From Apus apus (Eukaryota > Chordata > Aves > Apodiformes > Apodidae), in NCBI RefSeq assembly GCF_020740795.1, contig NC_067283.1, positions 3,065,659-3,129,658 on the forward strand: DNA of 64,000 nucleotides. Direction: 5' to 3'. Of the stretch, positions 55,901 through 64,000 are shown one piece after another (within the stretch, counting starts at the first letter, position 1; each line of letters begins with the position of its first letter). Position numbers and translations under genes: made by a program. The notes under the pieces were generated by a model. The model was not told the DNA's origin, made no database searches, and saw nothing but the letters and a program-made list of their open reading frames with translations.

Positions 55901-56903
55901 AGAAATCCCCTGTGTTTGCATGTTGATCGAGCTGCAACTGAATGTCCACAGCAACTGAACACTAGGACACAGCAAAAGCTGTGATGAACACAAGCAGCAA
56001 ACAAGCCCCACAGGGAGCTCTAGCACAGCCCCAGCTTCTATTCTTCTTATTTTCTCCCATTTGAGAACTGAAACTTTAGCATTCATGTCCTTACAGCTAT
56101 TTCCAAAGATAGGAGGACTAGAAGCTTACCTAGACCTTGAAGGAAGATGGGTGATCTCATGGTACCATGAACAAGGGTGATAATAAATAATGAAGAAGAA
56201 CAATTACAAGCCTTGCAAAATATAACCCTCAAAGTGGCATGAAAATTATGGTATTAAAAATCATAGCTGGCTGATTCATCTGGTTCCAAATGCAGTCATG
56301 GAGAAACTAAAGCATGTTTGGAAGGAAAGACTCTTTGCCACGAGGAAAGGAACCAGAGACTCGTCCTGGTTTCATTTTAAGGATTTAAAAAGTTAGAGGA
56401 TAATCTCCTTAGAGGACAATCACATCAGAACACTAATGAAACATTTGCACAAGTAAAATAAATCCAAGGGGACTGGCTGGCACAAAATAGCTTTAGGGGG
56501 AAAAAAAAAAAAAAAAGCAACAAAAACCTTTGAAACATCAAATGTGTGAAAAATACACTGGAAAAAATAAATCATCTTCTATTCAGTTCTGCAAAGAATT
56601 CCTGTGGACGAGTCCCAGGCTGATTGAAGATGAATCTACCAAATGTAGAACAGCTTGTGTCACAAAAATAAAAATTATGAGGAAGAAAAAAATAATAATC
56701 CATGCATAGAATAGTAATTTCTTAAAAGTCATTTATTGCAAGGGGCAGGATACCATCTCCTGCCTGGGAGTGGGCACCAACACCTTTGCTTCAGCTCTTC
56801 TTGCTGGACACAGGATGGAAAGCTGTTGACACTTGATCCTAAGAGAAGGTTAATCTCCGTCCACCTGCTGCCACGTTGGTTGGCTCTCCCAGGGGAAATC
56901 TGA

Positions 56904-56939
56904 GCCCTTTGAAGTCAACAGGCCCTTTGAAGTCAACGG
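56904..56939. repeat. Two-copy 18-bp tandem repeat
   Basis: gccctttgaagtcaac(ag/gg) occurs twice in direct succession, with one base difference. Confidence 0.9.
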
Positions 56940-57807
56940 GAATGTTGCTGAGCCTCGATGAGTTATTATGGTGCAGAACCTTGATGATGGCTCGAGAAGT
57001 GGTGATCGAGACTGGTCCCCATCCTTGGTCACTCACCTTGCAGCTGTCCATCACGACTACAGCCAATAGGAACCTGGTGCTCCTGCAAGGTTCACATCCA
57101 TTATAAGGCTGTGGGAGATGCCACCACTGGCACAGGGCAAGAAACCATAAAAGGGAAAAAAAAATTGTTGTATAGAAGGACCCAGAAGAGCTTGAAATAT
57201 CCCATTGCTTGAGCCACGAGGGCAAAATCTCAGTGCTTGAAAACCGGTGTTGGCCCAAGGAAGGCAGCCAAGTTGCACTTTGACAAGTTAAAGTCTGGCT
57301 TAGAAATGGTCACAAACACCTCACCAAGAGGCTGCTCCAGTCCACAGGCAATCACAGGTAAGAAATGCCAGCATGAATACTCAGAGACACATGACTCCTT
57401 ACTGCTGCCTGGCATTTTCCCAGCTCAGATGCACACAACTCCACCAGCACAGGTCTCTCTGTGACTGTCTTCTCCGGACAATGTCAGCAGCAAAGGAGCA
57501 GATACATTCCAAGTGTGAGGGAAAATTATCTCTTCTTCCATTAGTTTTCCAAGAACAGTGCTGACGTTAGCTGGTGAGGTTCCCACCACTCCATTTTATG
57601 TCAATAAAGGCACTGGGTGGTTTTGGATGGGCTCCTTGGTTCTCCACTGCTTACAGAGGAGCTCAGGGAGTCCCAGTTCCTAGTTCATACAAACCCTATG
57701 GATTTGGAAGGACCCAGGAGCTCAGCCCTCACCAAGCCCCTTCTTTCACCCACGCATCACCCTTCCCTAAGAAGCTATTTTTTGTTGGCTCCACAGGAGT
57801 TCAGCTG

Positions 57808-57808
<1 letters not shown>

Positions 57809-57839
<31 letters not shown>
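57809..57839. repeat. (CA)n microsatellite
   Basis: About fifteen uninterrupted CA units following gctgcct. Confidence 0.95.
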
Positions 57840-57841
<2 letters not shown>

Positions 57842-58587
57842 CCCACCAAACCCAACACAAGGTCTATACATGCAAAACAACAGCACTGGTCAACATGCCA
57901 TAGGAAGCCCATCCTGCTGGGCCTGACTCCTCACACAGTTGCCTGAAAAGAGACTTAAAAACACAAACAAAAAAAATCAAAAGTAAGGTAACAAAGAAAG
58001 TGTTGGAGCTTTAGTTTTTCTTTTATAAAAGACAAATTGTTTATTGATTCAGTCCTTCCACTTGCAACCTCTTTGGTAACAGTCATAACACTTCCAGACT
58101 GGGAGAACGCAGTGGAAAGGCCCAATTCTGACCTCTCACCTCTTTCAGAGCTCAGAGACCCCTGACGTGCCTCGGTGAGAGGCCAAAAGCAGGTTTCAAA
58201 GCATGGCCAAGGACCTGGCTGCTAAGGACAACCCAAAACAGCCTACTGTGACTCATCTTGCTCATGGGTGGTCCAGAGAGCAGCCCCAGCACCCCCAGGC
58301 AGAAGATGGCTCAGGATGGGGATGCAGGTTGGGCCCTTGGTGCCAAGGAACTGTGCCCTAGAAGGCAGCTTTGATGCACCTCTTGGGACCTCCTGGACAT
58401 TGTCCAACAGGACCATCAACACAGCAAGACTTGCCCGTTCCTGCAGTAGGCAATGACTTGCTCTAGTTGGCCCCATGCTGATGGACTAGCCCGACCATCT
58501 CTGCCTACCCTCTCACCACACCATCCCAAAGAGAGTAACTGCTGTACTTGGAGTTAAAGATAAACATATATTGATTACACATGGTCA

Positions 58588-58623
58588 TAAAAAAAAAAAA
58601 AAGTAATAATAATAATAATAATA
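58588..58623. repeat. Poly-A run followed by (AAT)n
   Basis: About 14 A residues, then about seven TAA/AAT units. Confidence 0.9.
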
Positions 58624-59150
58624 CATTTCCTAGAACATTTCTTCAGATGCTTCTGAAAAGCATCCAAGCTTCCCCTCCCCGCCTTCCCTTATCTATACAG
58701 AATAAAGTGCTTCATTTAGTTTGTTCACACTAGTAGAGCCACCAAGACACTCTTAACTTGCCATGTTTGGACAACCAATACCAAATGCCCTAAAACAAAA
58801 CCGAGCTGGACACCAGGCATGAGAAACTAGTTTTGAGGCAAGTGCTTGGGGTTTCATTAATTTCCTTCAAGTTCCATGCTACTGAGGTTGTTCCTCCTCC
58901 TTTTTTTTTTTTCCATTTCTATTATTATTACTGTCTTCCTTTGCAAGTTTGACCCAGCTCCCGGGGTGGTCAGGTGTCACCAGGCAGGGCTGCGCGCGGG
59001 GAAGCTCTCTCCGTCCGTGTGAACAAAGGGTGTCTGTCCATCCATCCTTCTCTCTTGACTTGAGCAAACCAAGAGTCTCATCAGTGGAGTTGTCTAGCAG
59101 CGGATGCTCATCTCTATTGCACTGTCACAGCCGTTCCCACCCGCCGGCTG

Positions 59151-59187
59151 TCCACCCACCCATCCATCCATTCATCCATCCATCACC
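59151..59187. repeat. (ATCC)n-type tetranucleotide repeat
   Basis: ccacccatccatccattcat followed by ccatccatcacc. Confidence 0.85.
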
Positions 59188-62165
59188 TTCCCACCGTGCT
59201 GGGCTTATGGCTGTGGTCCGAAGGGGCCAGCCATGCCTCATGGACATTATGAGGCTAACTGGGCTGTGCTACCAGGCTCCTGGGATAGATAAATCAAAAA
59301 TATGACCCTTCCTACATGACTCCTTCCCTCCCCAGAGTTCAAACGAAAGGGGGGGGGGAATAAAATTCCAACCTGGAGAGGTCTGGGGTGAGGCCGAGTT
59401 GTCGGCTTGACGTTGCGTTGCGGCACGTTCGCGAACTGCGCAAAGGAAATCGAGGCCCTCTCCACCCTCGCGCTCCGTCGGAGAAGGGAGGTGAGAGATT
59501 AAGGTGCAAGAGTTAAACAACAACAACAAAAAAAAACAACATAAAATTTCTTTAAAAAAAAAAAATATATAAAAAGCTTGAAAACAACGGACCCAACTCC
59601 CCTGCCTCCCGCCCCGTCTAAGTCAACGGGGTCTGAACGGGATGGGTGCGGGACGAGACGCCGCGGGAGCGGCTCGTTGGAGCTCTCAGTATGTTAACGA
59701 AAACCAGACATGAAGAGACACATCGGGGCCAAATCGGGGTGTAGACAAAAGGGCTCGGAGGCCGTGTAGGACTCCTGGGTACTGCTCAGGCCTTGGAGAG
59801 GGGAGGGAGCAGCAGGGATCTGGTTCTCCAAAGTGCTGTGTGCATGGTCACATCTCGACGTCTCCAAGCGGCTCTCTGGACAGGCTCTCCAAGGGGATGA
59901 TCAGTCACTGGGCTTTCTGCTGGGCTTCTAGACTTAAGGAGGAGCTCCCATCATGCCGTGATGTCCAAGTGGGGCAGGTCCTCACCAGGAGAGGATGAAC
60001 TGGGACAGGGAAAGCCACTTCCAGGTACAAGGGAGCACATGTTGGCACGGCGGTTTGCTTGGAGGGAGAAGTCTATCAGCCAGGCAAGCTGATAGGCTCC
60101 ATCACAGATTCTACAGGCAAGGTGAGTCCTCCTCAGGTGCAGTACTCCCGTCCCATGTCGAGGCTGTGTGAGGGGAAAGAAATGCAAGGGAGCCCAAGGG
60201 GATGGGGTCTAGGAGGCAGTGGAGGAGGAGACAGCATTGACCACTCTACTGAGGCCCTCCAACAGCCTCCAAGGATATCACTAAAGGCTTCTCTAAAGCA
60301 ACTTCTTCTAGTCTGGGTCACAGTCCCTTCAGAAAGCCAATGGCCCCAAGAGCTGAGTGCCCACATCCCTCCCAGGTGTGTGTCTGAGAAGGCTTTGCAC
60401 CTTCCCAATAAGCCCTAGGTGTCATGGAGCAAGGAGAGCAGAGAAGCCTTTGGTACCTATCTGAGCAGGTCAATATAGCAAGCCAGCTCTGCCGTAGCAT
60501 CCTCCCTTTGCTCAAAGCAGAGGGAGATGAAGGTGAGCTCACTGGTGCTGACTGTGGTGCTGGGGGTCCACAGGATCCCAGCCAACATGAGGATAAAAAG
60601 CAATTTGTTGCTCCAACATGCTAACATCCCCAGGAGCAGCCAGCTTTCCAAGAGACAACAGGAATGAGGGGCACCACTCAGTAGGAGTGTCAGGCATCGG
60701 TCACCCAACCCATCACCTCAAACAGCACTCAGGAGAACAACAGGTGTTCCCCTGTCCTGTCCCTGCCAGGCTCCTGCGTGTTCCCACTCAGCAAAGCTCC
60801 TGAGCATGTTGCTGAATCCTCCCTGCTCTGCAGGGCCAGCCTCAACGCTGCCCAAGTGTTTTGCTGGTTTGCTCTAGGAGACAAAGCACCAAGACTTCTT
60901 GCAGAGCCAGATGTGGCTCATTGTCCCCAGCACCCCATCATCACTCAGACCAAGGTGTAAATGGGAAGGGTTCCTGCAGCCTGCTCAATCTCCTCTCTTC
61001 CTTCTTGCCTACTAACAGTTCTGCTCACCACCTCCCGTGACCTGACCCACATCTGCATGCATCCTCAGTGCTGGCCTTGGGAGCAAGCCACCAAGACTCC
61101 ACCTCCTGACCATCACCCCTCTACCTGTGTCGGATGCTCTGTAGCCCCTGCAGCACTCCCATCTCTCCCTGACACCCAAGTGGACACTTCCCTAGGCAGG
61201 TAGACCACAGAGCCATGGTCAGGCCACCATACAACACCCTGGGGCAGAACACAGCAGCAAGAGACCCAGCCTGGACCCCTGTGTCCAACAACAAAGTAAT
61301 GGTGAAGCCTTTCTCTTCTCCTCCTCCTTCACCAGCATGGAGCCAGCCTGAACAAGTGAAGCCGAAGACCAGCTCAACTTCACTAACCACAACATGGTTG
61401 GAGGAGCACTCACCAATGCCATGGGGCATCACCAAACCAACCAAAGCCCTCACTGGTTCCCTCTGGTCCCACCAGGCCAGGGTGGGGCAATGGCTCCCAA
61501 CCCCATGGAGAGAGAGAGAAAGCTTGGGAGAGCAACACGGGCAACAAGCTGGAGGATGGGACATTGTCATCAGGCTGAACGTGGTCTTGCTTTAGCTCTA
61601 AACTGCAATGTGACACAGCCTGGAGCTTACCCATGGGTCAGGGATTTATTCTAATTGTTAAGGCACTATTCTGGGCTGATTCTGCCAAGAAACGGCACCG
61701 TCCCACTCCTCCATCCTGGGCTGCCACGGGGCCACAGCTCCCAAGGTCATCTGAGCTCTCCAGGGGCCACCCTGCCAACTCCAGAGCATCCCCAGGAGCC
61801 TGGCTCCTGCCGGGATGCATAGAAAGGTCACACCAGAGCCTGGCTCCCTTTGGACACCCCAAAAATGAACCAGCTGCTGATGCCCCAAGCTGATGCCACC
61901 AGCGTTTGTGCTTTCGCCTACTAGGGAGGAAAACCTGTGGCAGGGAAGGAGAAGGCAGCAAGGGCTACGAAGGAGAGGGGGTTGGTGGCCTTCCAATGGG
62001 GACATCTGCTTGCTTGCTGAGGGCCACCCGGGCCAGCAGAGAGGGCCGAGAGAGGCTCCTTGGCGGTGCCCACCTCAACCTCTTGGGAAAAGAGCCTGAA
62101 TTGAAAGACCAGCTTTACAGTACAGGGATTTGAGCACCACGACAAGGGTTCAGCTGGTTACAGAC

Positions 62166-62215
62166 ACAGAATCATAGAATCATCCTGGTTGGAAGGGACC
62201 TTGGGCCAGATGATG
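62166..62215 (-). mobile_element. Short CR1 3' tip
   Basis: cagaatcatagaatcatcct followed by ggttggaagggaccttgggc on the plus strand: two reversed octamers and the start of the CR1 3' UTR, then non-CR1 sequence. Confidence 0.75.
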
Positions 62216-62599
62216 CCAGCCAGCTCAGCACCCTACTCCTCTTGAGCCCTGCCACCATCCCGGCACAGAGGTGAAGCTGATCCACCAGATGATCCACCAG
62301 GTAGCTCCTACCTACACCCTTACAGACGGATGGCATTTCCCTCCCACACTCTCATCCACGCTCCTCCCGGGGAGGGGGGGAGGGGGTGTTTCCTCCTGCT
62401 CCCCCTCTCTGCGGAGAATGCCAGGTGGGAAAAAAGGGGATTAAAAAATAAAATAAAATAGAAATCCCTAAACAACCCCAAAAACCAGGAGGAGGAGGTG
62501 GGGGGTAAGAGAGCAAGCGAAGCCTCGGCTCCCCAAGCGGGGAGATGTTCCCAAAGGGCAGAGCAGTCCGTGCGGGCACGTGGCCGGGGTGGGGGGCAC

Positions 62600-62967
62600 C
62601 TAGTTGTTGTTGGAATTTATCCTCCCCGCGGGAAAGAGGGGAGGGGGCGGTGGTAGGTGAGGAGGAGGAGGGAGGGTCTGTGGAAGGGGATGAAGCAGAG
62701 GCAGGGGCAGGGGGGAGAGGCCGGGGCCGGGGGGCAGAGGAGCCGGGCTGGCGGCGGGTTGGGGGGTGGCCGTGTCCGAAGCCAAGGGGTTGCTGACGCG
62801 GAAACACTTCTCCTTGTGGGCTTTGAGCATGTTGGAGAAGCGGAAGCGCTGGCCGCAGACGTCGCACGGGTAGGGCTTCTCCCCCGTGTGGGTCCGGCGG
62901 TGCCGCTTCATGTTGGGGCGGCTGGTGAAGCTCTTCCCGCAGATCTCGCAGATGTAGGGCTTCTCAC
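62600..62967 (-). CDS. ZBTB47: ZBTB47 terminal coding exon
   Basis: 368 nt with two zinc fingers and a Pro-rich C-terminus, ending in TAG. The acceptor is ccctcag|GTGAGAAG, preceded by a CCCT repeat as the pyrimidine tract. Confidence 0.94.
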
Positions 62968-63716
62968 CTGAGGGAGGGAGGGAGGGAGGGAGGGAGGAGA
63001 CGGGGTGAGGAGCTGGTGGCTGGAACACTCCCCCCCCCCTCCAAAACCTCATCTTGCCATCCGCCCAAAGATCATGGGATCAGAGAATGGTTTGGGTTGG
63101 AAGGGAACTTGAAGATCATCCAACCCCCCTGCAAGGGCAGGGACACCTCCCACCAGCCCAGGCTGCTCCAAGCCCCATCCAACCTGCCCTTCAACACTGC
63201 CAGGGATGGGGCAGCCACAGCTTCCCTGGGCAACCTGGGCCAGGGTCTCACCACCCTCACACTAAAGAATTTGTTCCTACTACCTCATCTAAATCTCCTG
63301 AGTTTGTAACCGCCCCCCCTCATTCTATTACTCCAAGTCCTTTTAAGAAGCCTTTCTTTCCTTCTTTTCTTCAGGCACTGGAAGGTGCTCTAAGGTCTTC
63401 CTGAAGCCTTCTCTTCTCCAGGATGAACACCCCAACTCTCCCAGCCTGTCTTCACAAGAGAGGTATTCCAGCCCTCTTGAGCATCTTCCTGACCCTCCTC
63501 TGGACTCACTCCAATGTGCCACCTCTCTCCCTGTGTGCTTTGCCCAGGATCTGGGGGCAAGGAGCTCTCACCCGTGTGCGTCTTCATGTGCTCATCGAAG
63601 TACTGCTTCATGTTGAAGTCCTTGCCACACCACTGGCACATGAACTGCTTGTGGCCGATGTGGATGCTCATGTGGGAGCGCAGCTGGTACTTGTACTGGA
63701 AGCGCTCGTTGCAGTT
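62600..63716 (-). CDS. ZBTB47: ZBTB47 (zinc finger and BTB domain containing 47), C-terminal two exons, partial
   Basis: Two exons on the minus strand, 63716-63572 then 62967-62600, with GT-AG borders. The junction rebuilds the linker HTGEKPY. They encode the end of one C2H2 finger (its first Cys lies in the preceding exon outside the window), then three fingers: [40 protein letters not shown] and [20 protein letters not shown], the last ending in Cys (C2HC). A Pro-rich tail follows, ending GRINSNNN and TAG at 62600-62602. The gene assignment rests on the fingers, the tail and position beside KLHL40 as in human. It is a BTB-type transcription regulator; the BTB part is beyond the right edge. 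Confidence 0.9.
62969..63000. repeat. (GGGA)n / (CCCT)n tetranucleotide repeat at splice acceptor
   Basis: About seven GGGA-type units on the plus strand abut the ZBTB47 acceptor. Confidence 0.93.
63079..63530 (-). mobile_element. CR1 LINE fragment (3' end, sense to ZBTB47)
   Basis: The plus strand has atcagagaatggtttgggtt, caacactgccagggatgggg and ggcactggaaggtgctctaa. It belongs to the subfamily seen at 352-910. Confidence 0.93.
63572..63716 (-). CDS. ZBTB47: ZBTB47 penultimate coding exon
   Basis: 145 nt with acceptor ctcctgcag and donor gtgaga on the minus strand. It encodes [19 protein letters not shown] and a full finger, ending after the first base of a Gly codon in the TGEKP linker. 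Confidence 0.94.
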
Positions 63717-64000
63717 CTGCAGGAGAAAGAGGGGTGATGAGCACCTAAAACACCCTCCACACCCCACTCCCAGCATGTCAGAGCAGTGCAGAAATCTCCT
63801 TTTCCCCTGTATAAGAACCCAAATCAATTGCTTTTTGGGACATACTCAAGTAGGTTTGCAGGCTGGATGGGCTTGGGGTGGGATGCAAGGTCCAGGTACT
63901 GGACAGAGAAATCCTGGTGCTGGCCACCAGTTTCATCAGAAGGTTGGAGAGACCTTCAAACCAGGAGGAGACGGAAGGTTTGGGAGAAGGGGTAGCATCC
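63717..64000 (-). other. ZBTB47 intron (partial at right edge)
   Basis: Intronic sequence upstream of the penultimate exon. No repeat or exon recognised. Confidence 0.85.

Larger units (their letters stand above)
55901..58015. other. KLHL40-ZBTB47 convergent intergenic region
   Basis: AT-rich then mixed unique sequence. It has an 18-bp direct duplication at 56904-56939, a (CA)n microsatellite at about 57810-57838 and a minus-strand AATAAA at 56732-56737. No gene is supported. Confidence 0.6.
58016..62599 (-). other. ZBTB47: ZBTB47 3' UTR (probable, long)
   Basis: This interval follows the ZBTB47 stop codon on the minus strand. No coding exon is supported within it. A minus-strand AATAAA at 58040-58045 is a reasonable end; another lies farther at 56732. 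The interval holds an ATCC-type repeat (about 59151-59187), an A-run plus AAT-type repeat at 58588-58622, a CpG-dense patch at 59390-59690 and a CR1 tip near 62166. The extent is inference; alternative ends are possible. Confidence 0.45.
62968..63571 (-). other. ZBTB47 last intron
   Basis: 604 bases, of which about 450 are CR1 (63079-63530). The (CCCT)n tract occupies the acceptor end. Confidence 0.9.

Noticed and set aside
62352-62867. A 171-codon Pro-rich minus-strand frame near the ZBTB47 end
   Set aside because: It is a different frame over the terminal ZBTB47 exon and UTR. The zinc-finger frame is the real one.
1-64000. CRISPR arrays, bacterial operons, tRNA or rRNA genes
   Set aside because: No regularly spaced direct repeats, ribosome-binding sites or RNA-gene signatures were seen. 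The window is a vertebrate nuclear locus.

Overview
This is vertebrate nuclear DNA, almost certainly from a bird. The genes are split by GT-AG introns, and the dominant repeats are CR1 LINEs whose 3' ends carry the avian ATTCTATG-type terminal repeat. No Alu, L1 or other mammalian repeat was seen. By my rough boundaries, about 18 CR1 copies cover roughly 14% of the window. That is high for a bird and would suit a CR1-rich lineage such as woodpeckers, but the species cannot be fixed from this sequence.

Layout, left to right. (1) 1-14756, plus strand: the 3' half of CCDC13, a coiled-coil centriolar-satellite/ciliary protein, with seven exons placed and at least one not located. (2) 14757 to about 21180: intergenic, no supported gene. 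(3) About 21180-41650, plus strand: complete HHATL, a catalytically degenerate MBOAT-family membrane protein. A GC-rich promoter block is followed by 11 coding exons that join to 503 codons. Its intron 7 holds a 3.67 kb CR1 in antisense orientation with an uninterrupted 958-codon ORF2 and the 3' part of ORF1. (4) About 44640-55900, plus strand: complete KLHL40, a BTB-BACK-Kelch protein of striated muscle. A TATA/MEF2-type promoter is followed by six coding exons that join to 619 codons. (5) About 58020-64000, minus strand: the 3' end of ZBTB47, a C2H2 zinc-finger factor, with its last two coding exons and a long 3' UTR. Its 5' part lies beyond the window.

The gene set CCDC13-HHATL-KLHL40-ZBTB47 is the one on human chromosome 3p22.1, so this is conserved synteny rather than an accessory region. 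HHATL and KLHL40 are both muscle/heart proteins, while CCDC13 and ZBTB47 are unrelated neighbours.

I did not find a new multi-gene system. The most notable points are the apparently intact CR1 retrotransposon inside HHATL, the tandem orientation of HHATL and KLHL40 (remembered as convergent in human), the KLHL40 promoter whose TATA box is also a MEF2 consensus, a CpG-dense patch in the ZBTB47 3' UTR, and a ZBTB47 acceptor whose pyrimidine tract is a microsatellite.
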